Below are positions 1 to 6,344 of a stretch of DNA of 7,720 nt, piece after piece. This DNA is from Sphingobacteriaceae bacterium (GTDB taxonomy: Bacteria > Bacteroidota > Bacteroidia > B-17B0 > Aurantibacillaceae): contig JAHEYE010000010.1 in the NCBI GenBank assembly GCA_023251695.1, positions 1 to 7,720 of the forward strand, given 5' to 3'. Position 1 is the stretch's first letter; every line of letters begins with the position of its first letter. The position numbers and the translations under genes are program-made. The notes below the pieces were generated by a model. That model saw only the letters and a program-made list of their open reading frames with translations, was not told the DNA's origin and did not search any database.

Positions 1-376
1 GTAATTTCACACCGCATAGTATGCGTCCACCCGAATTATAAGTTCTGGCAGCATGTCCGGCCAAATAACCGCGGATAACCATTTCAACTTTAAATGGCTC
101 ACACATTTTTCCTACACTCACATTAGGATGAGGGGCGCTCAGCAGCCAATTAGGAACAATATCTTTGGTAGCATCCAGAAATTTTTTTGCAATTAAATTT
201 AGAACCTGTCCTTTATAAGGAATTCCCCTTGGTAAAACCACATCAAATGCACTTATGCGATCGCTGGCTACCATCACAAGGTATTTTCCATCAATAGTGT
301 ATACATCCCGCACTTTGCCTTTGTATACTTTAGTTTGTTTCTTGAATTTAAAATTAGTTTCTGTAATCGAGTTCAT
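1..376 (-). CDS. purC: SAICAR synthase PurC, N-terminal part (runs off the left edge)
   Basis: Phosphoribosylaminoimidazole-succinocarboxamide synthase joins CAIR and aspartate, using ATP, in cytoplasmic de novo purine synthesis. Translating the minus strand from the ATG at 376-374 gives about 125 residues beginning MNSITETNFKFKKQTKVYKG. Visible family motifs are KVRDVY (ATP-grasp-like N-terminal lobe), the signature ASDRISAFDVVLP, IPYKGQVLN, SAPHPN and IRGYLAGHAARTY, followed by CGVKL at the window edge. The family is usually about 240-310 residues, so more than half of the C-terminal part lies outside the window. No frameshift is seen in the visible portion. It is the last visible member of a minus-strand series yajQ-hddA-purC, and the 64-bp spacer upstream carries a heptamer repeat. 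The identification is firm from the motifs; whether it shares a transcript with hddA is inference. Confidence 0.95.
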   Translation of the reverse strand, partial: MNSITETNFKFKKQTKVYKGKVRDVYTIDGKYLVMVASDRISAFDVVLPRGIPYKGQVLNLIAKKFLDATKDIVPNWLLSAPHPNVSVGKMCEPFKVEMVIRGYLAGHAARTYNSGGRILCGVKL

Positions 377-380
377 GTAT

Positions 381-429
381 TAGTTAGGAGTTAAGAGTTA
401 GGGGTTTGGAGTTTCTGGTTCCTAGTTGA
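381..429. repeat. Degenerate 7-bp tandem repeat between hddA and purC
   Basis: Seven consecutive heptamers fit a loose pattern with GTT at positions 3-5: TAGTTAG, GAGTTAA, GAGTTAG, GGGTTTG, GAGTTTC, TGGTTCC, TAGTTGA. The array fills most of the 64-bp spacer upstream of purC. Read on the gene strand it becomes a CTAACTC/AAACTCC-type array. I have the impression that such arrays are common in Bacteroidota intergenic DNA, but I cannot verify this here. Its function is unknown. It is too short and degenerate to be a CRISPR array. Confidence 0.75.
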
Positions 430-440
430 TGCTTTATACG

Positions 441-1466
441 TTAATTAATTGTCCATGTTGTTAAACCTTGCTGGGTAAATTTAAAAGGCTGTGACCGACC
501 TCCCAATTGTTCTATTGCTTTCAATACTTTCATTTTTGTAACGAGTGGACAAAAGAAAAACATGAATCCACCACCACCCGCTCCTGAAATTTTTCCTCCT
601 GTGGCGCCGTTTTTAATGGCTGTATCGTAAATATTATCGATTAGAGTATTTGAAATAGAATGTGCCATTTGCTTTTTATTATTCCAGCCAAAACTTAAAA
701 TATCTCCCAGTCTATTTAATTCTCCCCTTAATAAAGCATCTTTCATTTGGTGTGCCTGTTCTTTTAAATTATGCATGGCCTCCACCGATTTTTCGTTTTT
801 TTCTTTTACATTTTTTACCTGTTCATTTATTATATCGGCTGATAAACGCTGCGTTGCTGTAAAATACAAAAGCAAATTTAATTCCAGTTCATTTAAAATT
901 TTTGATTTTAATTGTAAGGGATTTACAATTACCCTGTCGTTAGGTAAAAATTCTATAAAATTTACGCCCCCGAAAGTAGCTGCGTATTGGTCTTGTTTGC
1001 CGCCCGACATATTTAAATCAACCCGCTCAATTTCATAAGCCAAATGCGCGATGTCGTAATTTCCCAAGGGCAATTTAAGCCATTCTACAAAAGCGCCCAA
1101 TAACGAAACAACGATAGTAGATGAAGTTCCCAGGCCGGAACCTTGCGGTGCTTCAATAAATGAAGTTAAGCGGAATGATAAGGGTTTTAATTTAAATTGT
1201 TTGATAACGCGGTTGTAAACACCAATAAATAACTCAAAGCCTTCAACTAATTCTAATTTTTCTTTCGAATCGAGCAACAAACATTTATCAGAACCATCAA
1301 TACAAAATTCTATCTTACCGTTATTTAAAGGCTCGAGTGAAGCGTAAGCATACAAATCAATGGTTGCGTTCAAAATTGCCCCGCCGTAAATATCAGAGTA
1401 AGGAGAAACATCCGTTCCACCGCCTGCTAATCCAATCCGTAATGGTGCTTTGCTTCTAATTATCAT
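441..1466 (-). CDS. hddA: GHMP-family sugar kinase, HddA-like (D-glycero-D-manno-heptose 7-phosphate kinase)
   Basis: A cytoplasmic small-molecule kinase of the galactokinase/mevalonate kinase (GHMP) superfamily. The closest recognisable subgroup is the D-glycero-alpha-D-manno-heptose 7-phosphate kinases, which feed GDP-heptose for surface glycans. Numbering from the ATG at 1466, motif 1 APLRIGLAGGGTDVSPYSD is at about 7-25 and the ATP-binding motif 2 PQGSGLGTSST at 107-117. GGKQDQYAA with the likely catalytic Asp is near 155-163, and motif 3 KISGAGGGGFMFF is at 292-304. The length of 341 residues is normal. The frame stays open to a GTG at 1472, but that codon lies in the CAGATTTACA repeat. 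I therefore chose the ATG giving MIIRSKAPLRIG, which resembles relatives. The other heptose-pathway genes (isomerase, phosphatase, nucleotidyltransferase) are not adjacent, so the substrate is less sure than the family. It lies between yajQ and purC on the same strand. Confidence 0.88.
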   Translation of the reverse strand: MIIRSKAPLRIGLAGGGTDVSPYSDIYGGAILNATIDLYAYASLEPLNNGKIEFCIDGSDKCLLLDSKEKLELVEGFELFIGVYNRVIKQFKLKPLSFRLTSFIEAPQGSGLGTSSTIVVSLLGAFVEWLKLPLGNYDIAHLAYEIERVDLNMSGGKQDQYAATFGGVNFIEFLPNDRVIVNPLQLKSKILNELELNLLLYFTATQRLSADIINEQVKNVKEKNEKSVEAMHNLKEQAHQMKDALLRGELNRLGDILSFGWNNKKQMAHSISNTLIDNIYDTAIKNGATGGKISGAGGGGFMFFFCPLVTKMKVLKAIEQLGGRSQPFKFTQQGLTTWTIN

Positions 1467-1471
1467 AGCCA

Positions 1472-1507
1472 CAGATTACACAGATTTACACAGATTTACA
1501 CAGATTA
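1472..1507. repeat. Tandem repeat of CAGATTTACA upstream of hddA
   Basis: The units in order are CAGATTACA, CAGATTTACA, CAGATTTACA and a partial CAGATTA, so about 3.7 copies of a 9-10-bp unit. The array fills much of the 59-bp spacer between yajQ and hddA and ends four bases before the in-frame GTG-GCT-ATG. On the gene strand it reads as repeated TGTAAATCTG, ending in TCTGTGGCT at the start codon. I recall similar ATCTGTG-type dispersed repeats in Bacteroidota spacers, but I cannot confirm that here. The spacer shows no recognisable promoter. Confidence 0.85.
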
Positions 1508-1525
1508 TGTTCATAGTCAATTTCA

Positions 1526-2014
1526 TTATTTCATATTTACGAATTGTAAAGGAACATCATATTTACCAGCACGGCATAACGCCATCACCTTCTGCAGATC
1601 ATCGATATTCTTACTTGTAACACGTATAATCTCATCCATTTTCTGAGCAGTTACTTTTATTTTACTCTCCTTAATATCCTTCATTATTTTTTTTGAACTC
1701 TCAGCATCAATTCCCTGTCTGGCTGTAATGTCTTTTTTAATCATGGGTCCACTTGGGTAATGTGCTTTCTTTTCGTCTAACGACCGGGGGTCTAATCCCT
1801 GCTTAATCATCCTGCTGTGTATGGCGCCTAAAATAGCATCAAGCCGCATTTCATTTTCGGTAGTAATATTGATGATCAGATCTTTTTTATTTAACTCAAC
1901 GGTACTCTTGCTATCTTTGAAATCCCATCGGTTTAATATTTCACGTTTAGCAACATTTACGGCGTTATCCAATGTTTGGCCGTCCACTTTACTGCTTATG
2001 TCGAATGAGGGCAT
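1526..2014 (-). CDS. yajQ: YajQ family (DUF520) nucleotide-binding protein
   Basis: A complete 162-residue member of the YajQ family, whose usual length is about 160-165. Members are small cytoplasmic proteins with two ferredoxin-like domains. They bind nucleotides, and some proteobacterial members are reported as cyclic di-GMP effectors. The hallmark start MPSFDISSKVD is present, as are LNRWDFKDS (28-36), the central KQGLDPRSL and YPSG region, RQGIDAESSKKIMKDIKESKIKV (about 99-121), and the C-terminal IDDLQKVMALCRAG...LQFVN. In place of the more usual GD before the RV-containing strand it reads MDEIIRVTSK, a mild deviation. The start is set by the conserved MPSFDI and by the TAAATTTG -7 match a short distance upstream. 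It is first of three minus-strand genes. Whether this protein binds c-di-GMP cannot be judged from the sequence. Confidence 0.95.
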   Translation of the reverse strand: MPSFDISSKVDGQTLDNAVNVAKREILNRWDFKDSKSTVELNKKDLIINITTENEMRLDAILGAIHSRMIKQGLDPRSLDEKKAHYPSGPMIKKDITARQGIDAESSKKIMKDIKESKIKVTAQKMDEIIRVTSKNIDDLQKVMALCRAGKYDVPLQFVNMK

Positions 2015-2021
2015 TTCTTTT

Positions 2022-2029
2022 TACTTTTG
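2022..2029 (+). promoter_or_regulatory. Possible -7 element (TACTTTTG) for the dipeptidase cluster
   Basis: TACTTTTG matches the Bacteroidota -7 consensus TAnnTTTG exactly, about 67 bases before the TTG start of the dipeptidase gene. No TTTG or TTG lies at the proper -33 distance, because that region is inside the start of yajQ. An 8-mer with four fixed T/G positions occurs by chance in AT-rich DNA, so this is a weak call resting on position. Confidence 0.3.
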
Positions 2030-2036
2030 TGATTGT

Positions 2037-2044
2037 CAAATTTA
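2037..2044 (-). promoter_or_regulatory. Possible -7 element (TAAATTTG) for yajQ
   Basis: Read on the minus strand the sequence is TAAATTTG, an exact TAnnTTTG match. It ends about 22 bases upstream of the yajQ ATG and would give a short leader. No convincing -33 TTTG is present upstream of it. The element interleaves with the plus-strand TACTTTTG in the same 81-bp divergent spacer, so the two promoters, if real, would overlap. Confidence 0.35.
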
Positions 2045-2095
2045 GCAAAAAGAGCAAAAATGACTATTTATAGTTTACACAATTAATTAACTTTT

Positions 2096-2842
2096 TTGAG
2101 AGTAAGTTTCCTCATATTTCTGCTCGCTTTATTTGCCTTTTCGTGCAGAGAGGAGAATAATTCGTCACTTATTAAATCGCGCCCCGCGGCCATTCAAAAA
2201 GATTCGGTTCTTAAAGAGGAACCCCGTGACTCATCGGTATACGAAAAACTGTTTGTAAGAGGCGGATTGGTTAATATCAATGAGTTCGATCAAGATATCA
2301 GAGTGGTATTATTATATAACACTGAAAAGAATTTTTTAGGTAAAAGTTTTTACAAAGGGCTAAATCAATGTTATTTGCATTGTGATGCGGCCACGAAATT
2401 AAATGTAGCGCAAAAGAATTTAAAACAGCAATACCCTTTTTATAATCTGATTGTTTTTGATGCCACCAGACCCTGCCATATTCAGAAAATGATGTGGGAT
2501 TCACTAAAAATGAAACCCCTTGATAAATACAATTACATGGCACGTCCCGATGAACTTTCGTTGCACAATTTCGGTGCTGCGGTAGACGTAGGTATCATCA
2601 ACGAGAACGGTGTTTTGCTCGACATGGGAACGCCCTTTGATTTTTTTGGGGACCTTGCCCAACCAAAACTCGAAAGCGAACATTTTGCATCCGGTAAATT
2701 AAGCAAAGACGCCTACAAAAACCGACTTATTCTAAGGGAAATAATGAAAAAAGCAGGTTTTACACCCATCACTTCCGAATGGTGGCATTTTAATGCATGT
2801 TCTAAACTTTTTGCCGCCGAAAACTATACACTTATTCCCTAG
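2096..2842 (+). CDS. ddpX: VanX-type D-alanyl-D-alanine dipeptidase lipoprotein (peptidase M15D)
   Basis: A zinc dipeptidase that hydrolyses D-Ala-D-Ala, probably for cell-wall dipeptide turnover in the envelope. Residues 1-17 (MRVSFLIFLLALFAFSC) form a short signal peptide ending in a lax lipobox. The next residues REEN resemble the acidic surface-export signal of Bacteroidota lipoproteins. Family motifs are DATRP at 122-126 (Arg125 matches the substrate-stabilising Arg of VanX), SLHNFGAAVD with zinc ligands His157 and Asp164, and EWWHF with catalytic Glu228 and zinc ligand His231. All expected active-site residues are present, so an active enzyme is predicted. The start is TTG at 2096. It is the only usable start, because an in-frame ATG at 2060 is followed by TAA at 2084. 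Length is 248 residues including the lipoprotein leader. ndh follows after 22 bp. No resistance partners (vanH, vanA, vanRS) are seen, so a housekeeping role is likelier than glycopeptide resistance. Confidence 0.88.
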   Translation: MRVSFLIFLLALFAFSCREENNSSLIKSRPAAIQKDSVLKEEPRDSSVYEKLFVRGGLVNINEFDQDIRVVLLYNTEKNFLGKSFYKGLNQCYLHCDAATKLNVAQKNLKQQYPFYNLIVFDATRPCHIQKMMWDSLKMKPLDKYNYMARPDELSLHNFGAAVDVGIINENGVLLDMGTPFDFFGDLAQPKLESEHFASGKLSKDAYKNRLILREIMKKAGFTPITSEWWHFNACSKLFAAENYTLIP

Positions 2843-2864
2843 CTTTTACTAAATTTAATGCTTC

Positions 2865-4103
2865 ATGAAACGGATTGTTATCATAGGCGGTGGTTTTGCA
2901 GGACTTAAAGCAGCAAGACAATTAGAAAATTCGGGTCACGAAATTTGGCTGATTGATAAAAATAATTTTCATCAGTTCCAGCCTTTATTTTACCAGGTTG
3001 CCACTTCAGGTTTAGAGCCAAGTTCCATCTCTTTTCCCCTCCGGAAAGTATTTCAGAACAGCAAGAATGTTCACTTGCGTGTAACTACAGTCACTAAAGT
3101 GAATCCGGAAAATAACTCCATTACAACTCCGTTAGGCGAAATAAAATACGATACGCTTATCATCGCTACCGGCGCGACTACCAATTTTTTTGGTAATGCA
3201 GCCATTGCCGAAAAAGCGATACCAATGAAATCAGTAAATGAAGCACTTTACCTCCGGAATGTTTTATTGCAGAATTTCGAAGATGCTCTATCCGCCACAG
3301 AAGAAGAAAAACAAGCACTTTTAAATATTGTTGTTGTTGGCGGTGGACCAACAGGCGTGGAGGTTTCGGGTGCTTTGGCTGAAATGAAAAAAAAGATCCT
3401 TCCAAAAGATTATCCGGAACTTGATTTCAGAAAAATGAATATTTATCTGATAGAATCCGGACCAAAAACGCTAGGCGCTATGTCAGAACAGTCATCAGTA
3501 AAATCAAAGGAATATCTCGAGAAACTTGGCGTGAATGTATGGACCTCTACGCTTGTAAAAAATTACGATGGCAAAATTGTTGAATTAGGAAACGGAAAAA
3601 CAATTCCGGCAAGAACCGTTGTGTGGGGAGCAGGTATCATAGGCAATAACATTCCAGGCATAGGTGAGAGTTGCATTACAAAAGGGAACCGGTTTTTTGT
3701 AAACAGGATAAATTTGGTAGAAGGCTATAATAATATTTATGCTATCGGCGACATTGCCTTAATGAGAACTGAAAAGTATCCGAATGGGCATCCGCAGATA
3801 GCGACTGTAGCATTAGAACAAGCTAAACATCTGGCTAAAAACTTAAAAAATAACACTGAAATTCCTTATGAATATTCAGACAAGGGCTCAATGGCCACTG
3901 TAGGAAAGCATTTAGCAGTTGTTGATCTTCCAAAACTAAGCTTCCAGGGATTTTTTGCCTGGTTATTCTGGATGTTTTTACATTTAATGCTTATACTTGG
4001 AGTAAAAAATAAACTGATAGTATTCGTGAATTGGCTGTGGAAATATTTTACATCCGACCAATCGTTACGCTTAATAATAAAACCGTTTAAAAAAGAAGTA
4101 TGA
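2865..4103 (+). CDS. ndh: Type II NADH dehydrogenase (NDH-2), NADH:quinone oxidoreductase
   Basis: A single-subunit, non-proton-pumping flavoenzyme that passes electrons from NADH to membrane quinone on the cytoplasmic face of the inner membrane. The FAD-binding Rossmann motif VIIGGGFAG is at 5-13, with the acidic end of beta-2 in LIDKNN (29-34). The second dinucleotide motif VVVGGGPTG is at 156-164, followed by IYLIES with Glu197, which favours NADH over NADPH. The FAD-contacting IYAIGD is at 291-296, and the HPQIATVALEQAKHLA segment (309-324) corresponds to the quinone-site region. The hydrophobic, Trp-rich C-terminus (about 362-392) fits the membrane-anchoring part of the family. Length of 412 is typical. 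It sits 22 bp after the dipeptidase gene and its TGA overlaps the ATG of fahA (ATGA), which suggests translational coupling. Confidence in the family is high; other FAD/NAD disulfide-reductase-fold oxidoreductases are less likely. Confidence 0.92.
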   Translation: MKRIVIIGGGFAGLKAARQLENSGHEIWLIDKNNFHQFQPLFYQVATSGLEPSSISFPLRKVFQNSKNVHLRVTTVTKVNPENNSITTPLGEIKYDTLIIATGATTNFFGNAAIAEKAIPMKSVNEALYLRNVLLQNFEDALSATEEEKQALLNIVVVGGGPTGVEVSGALAEMKKKILPKDYPELDFRKMNIYLIESGPKTLGAMSEQSSVKSKEYLEKLGVNVWTSTLVKNYDGKIVELGNGKTIPARTVVWGAGIIGNNIPGIGESCITKGNRFFVNRINLVEGYNNIYAIGDIALMRTEKYPNGHPQIATVALEQAKHLAKNLKNNTEIPYEYSDKGSMATVGKHLAVVDLPKLSFQGFFAWLFWMFLHLMLILGVKNKLIVFVNWLWKYFTSDQSLRLIIKPFKKEV

Positions 4104-5374
4104 CCTCAAGAGCAAATAATCCTTTACTGCAAAGTTGGATGGAAGTGAAATCCGGAAGTGACTTCCCGATTCAGAATATTCCCTTTGGTATTTATTCCGA
4201 TTCCAAAGCCGAACATCATGCCTGCTCTGCCATTGGTGAATACATTATTGACCTGTACGAACTTGCACGCAATGGCTATTTCGAAGCCCTTACTATCCCT
4301 CAGGAATATTTCAGAAGCGGATCTTTGAATGATTTAATCGGCTTAGGCAAACCGATTACCAATCATTTGCGCGAACGCATTTCCGAATTATTGCAAACTA
4401 CCAATAACGAATTGCAAAACCATAAAGAATTGCATTTTTTGGTTTTCAAAAAACAAAATGAAGTGAAAATGCTGATGCCGGTGAAAATTGGTGATTATAC
4501 CGATTTTTACAGCAGTATCGATCACGCTACAAACGTTGGCACAATGTTCCGCGATCCGGCTAATGCCCTATTACCAAATTGGAAACACTTGCCTGTAGGT
4601 TATCATGGACGCGCTTCCAGTATTTGTGTGAGCGGACATTCTTTTCACCGTCCAAAAGGACAACAAAAACCAGCAGACTCTGAATTACCGGTTTTTGGCC
4701 CTAGTAAATTATTGGACATCGAATTGGAAACAGCTTTTATAATTGGCAAATCAACAAAGATGGGAGAAAGTGTTTCTACCTCAAACGCAGATGAGCATAT
4801 TTTCGGGATGGTTTTATTTAATGACTGGAGTGCCCGTGATATTCAGACATGGGAATATGTTCCATTAGGTCCCTTTCTTGCTAAAAACTTTGCCTCAACA
4901 ATTTCACCTTGGATTATAACGTTAGAGGCTTTAGAACCATTCAGAACAAAAGGATATACCCAGGAGCCAAAAGTATTGCCGTATTTGGAATATAACGGTG
5001 AAAGAAATCTTGATATTAAATTAGAAGTATACCTTACGCCTGAGAATGGTGAAGACAATAAGATTGCCGGTTCCAATTATAAATACATGTATTGGACCAT
5101 GGAGCAGCAACTCGCTCATCACACCATTAACGGTTGTAATATAAATGTTGGTGACATGATGGCAAGCGGAACAATTAGTGGTCCTGACCCAAGTGAATAC
5201 GGAAGCATGCTGGAATTAACCTGGAAGGGCACCAAGCCTTTAAAGCTGAAAGATGGTACTGAACGTAAATTTGTAAATGATAATGATACAATTACCCTGA
5301 AAGGCTATTGCGAAAAAGGATCGTTACGGATTGGTTTTGGTGAATGCAAAGCCAAATTATTACCCGCTAAATAA
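4100..5374 (+). CDS. fahA: Fumarylacetoacetase
   Basis: Hydrolyses 4-fumarylacetoacetate to fumarate and acetoacetate, the last step of the homogentisate branch of tyrosine/phenylalanine catabolism (EC 3.7.1.2), in the cytoplasm. The 424-residue length matches the family. The N-terminal domain (about 1-125) includes PFGIYS. The catalytic domain carries YTDFYSSIDHATNVGTMFR with metal ligand Asp135 and catalytic His142, then DIELE with ligands Glu208 and Glu210. NDWSARDIQTWEYVPLGPF follows with ligand Asp242 plus Arg246 and Gln249, then Lys262 and GTISGP...GSMLE (356-372). These line up with the known mouse active-site residues at an offset of about nine, so all key residues are retained. The ATG overlaps the ndh stop by four bases. 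The other tyrosine-pathway genes (hppD, hmgA) are not in the window, which is common in this phylum. It meets the desaturase gene tail to tail. Confidence 0.97.
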   Translation: MTSRANNPLLQSWMEVKSGSDFPIQNIPFGIYSDSKAEHHACSAIGEYIIDLYELARNGYFEALTIPQEYFRSGSLNDLIGLGKPITNHLRERISELLQTTNNELQNHKELHFLVFKKQNEVKMLMPVKIGDYTDFYSSIDHATNVGTMFRDPANALLPNWKHLPVGYHGRASSICVSGHSFHRPKGQQKPADSELPVFGPSKLLDIELETAFIIGKSTKMGESVSTSNADEHIFGMVLFNDWSARDIQTWEYVPLGPFLAKNFASTISPWIITLEALEPFRTKGYTQEPKVLPYLEYNGERNLDIKLEVYLTPENGEDNKIAGSNYKYMYWTMEQQLAHHTINGCNINVGDMMASGTISGPDPSEYGSMLELTWKGTKPLKLKDGTERKFVNDNDTITLKGYCEKGSLRIGFGECKAKLLPAK

Positions 5375-5390
5375 ATCTAAGCTTTATTTA
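5368..5390. terminator. Weak AT-only hairpin at the fahA/desaturase convergence
   Basis: TAAATAAA at 5368-5375 and TTTATTTA at 5383-5390 form a perfect 8-bp inverted repeat around the 7-base loop TCTAAGC. It covers both stop codons of the converging genes, which are only two bases apart. An A+T-only stem is weak, so it may be a poor bidirectional terminator or simply compositional. No other terminator candidate is visible for either gene. Confidence 0.3.
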
Positions 5391-6105
5391 ATTTAATAAT
5401 GCGTAACCAATCCATTATTTTAATTACATAGTAACTTGGATCTAATTCAAATTTCTTTTGCGCAAAGTTTACGTCTAATGGTTTTTTGTGATGATTGTTT
5501 TGAAATAATTCGCCCAACATTAAAAAATCAATAGGCAAAGTGTTTTTGCTATGGTCGTGGTTATCATAATTTGAATAACCGTATTTATGTCCGCACCAGT
5601 TTACAATAGCACCGTGCACAGGTCCCATAAAAAAATGAATTGGTAATAAGAGATAAACCCACCACACTGTTGCAAATTTTACATAGAACAAAATGTAAAG
5701 AGCCACAAAAGCTAAACGTACCACCCACATGTCGCTTAGTTTATCCATCCATTTCCATTCCGGGTAACCGCCTCTGAATTTTTCTTCCGGCTCTACATTG
5801 TACTTCGCGTAATTCAAATAGATATCTTTAGTATGCATAGTCATATGCCAAATATCTTTAAAGAACATTGGTGAATGCGGGTCCTTTTCAGTATCACTGT
5901 ATTCATGATGCATGCGGTGTAATATAGCGTAAGCACGTGGGTTTAAAAAAGATGAGCCTTGGGTCAGAAAAGTAAAAAAGTAAAAAAAGCGCTCCCAAAA
6001 TTTATTCATGGTAAACATTTTATGTGCTCCGTAACGGTGCAAGTAAAAGGTTTGACAAAATAAGGAGAGAAACCAGTGAACCAAAAAGAAGATAAGAATG
6101 TACAT
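5377..6105 (-). CDS. Membrane fatty acid desaturase (acyl-CoA/acyl-lipid delta-9 type)
   Basis: A di-iron, oxygen-dependent membrane enzyme that puts a cis double bond into fatty acyl chains, adjusting membrane fluidity. Hydrophobic segments lie at about 1-20, 38-50, 129-142 and 146-165. Histidine box 1 is HRYGAH at 23-28 and box 2 is HRMHH at 63-67. The extra ligand motif NWCGH at 169-173 matches the NxxxH of stearoyl-CoA desaturases. Box 3 reads QNNHH at 202-206, so the usual first His of HxxHH is Gln. DTEKDPHSP after box 2 is also typical. The length of 242 is at the short end of, but within, the bacterial range, and box 1 lies close to the N-terminus. The start ATG at 6105 is preceded by an AT-rich leader. 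The gene is divergent from recA and convergent with fahA. The substrate and double-bond position are inferred from the family only. The 5' leader contains a terminator-like hairpin that could control expression. Confidence 0.9.
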   Translation of the reverse strand: MYILIFFLVHWFLSLFCQTFYLHRYGAHKMFTMNKFWERFFYFFTFLTQGSSFLNPRAYAILHRMHHEYSDTEKDPHSPMFFKDIWHMTMHTKDIYLNYAKYNVEPEEKFRGGYPEWKWMDKLSDMWVVRLAFVALYILFYVKFATVWWVYLLLPIHFFMGPVHGAIVNWCGHKYGYSNYDNHDHSKNTLPIDFLMLGELFQNNHHKKPLDVNFAQKKFELDPSYYVIKIMDWLRIIKLNKA

Positions 6106-6131
6106 ATTATAAGTGCAGAATTAGTAAGCTC

Positions 6132-6139
6132 TAAAGATA
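6132..6139 (-). promoter_or_regulatory. Possible near-consensus -7 element (TATCTTTA) for the desaturase
   Basis: The minus strand reads TATCTTTA, one base off TAnnTTTG, about 26 bases before the desaturase ATG. No clear -33 element is present. The same octamer occurs again on the minus strand at 6276-6283, upstream of the terminator hairpin, so transcription could start on either side of that hairpin. Weak evidence. Confidence 0.22.
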
Positions 6140-6194
6140 GACGATTAAAAAGGAATACCTTACACCTTAAACCTAGGTTGTGATTAACTTATAA

Positions 6195-6229
6195 TAAAAG
6201 GAAAAGCCCCTGCTAACAACAGGGGCTTT
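6195..6229 (-). terminator. Intrinsic terminator hairpin facing the minus strand, with no gene upstream of it
   Basis: AAAGCCCCTG (6203-6212) and CAGGGGCTTT (6220-6229) form a perfect 10-bp stem with a GC-rich core and a 7-base loop. On the minus strand the stem runs into TTTT-CC-TTTT, a reasonable U-tract. On the plus strand only TTT follows and the sequence continues ACACAAAC. So it should stop transcripts running leftward from 6230-6550, where no gene is annotated. It either ends a small RNA or acts as an attenuator in the desaturase leader. Confidence 0.65.
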
Positions 6230-6271
6230 ACACAAACACGAACTAAAATAACCTAAGAGTACTAACTGACT

Positions 6272-6296
6272 ACCTTAAAGATACGCCAATTAAGGT
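6272..6296. repeat. Inverted repeat ACCTTAA / TTAAGGT
   Basis: A perfect 7-bp inverted repeat with an 11-base loop (AGATACGCCAA) lies between the terminator hairpin and the GGGTTTAAA repeats. In an RNA from either strand it could form a modest stem-loop. On its own it is weak. Its value is as part of the series of stems in this intergenic region. Confidence 0.35.
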
Positions 6297-6344
6297 CCTG
6301 AAGGGGGCTTATTTAGCCTGAGATATAAGGTATTGAGCCAAAAT

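Noticed and set aside
1472..1507. Repeat array considered as a CRISPR remnant.
   Set aside because: Units are only 9-10 bp and directly abutting, with no spacers and no cas genes nearby.
2096..2842. VanX-like gene considered as part of a glycopeptide-resistance cluster.
   Set aside because: No vanH, vanA/B ligase or vanRS genes are adjacent, and the lipoprotein signal points to an envelope housekeeping role.
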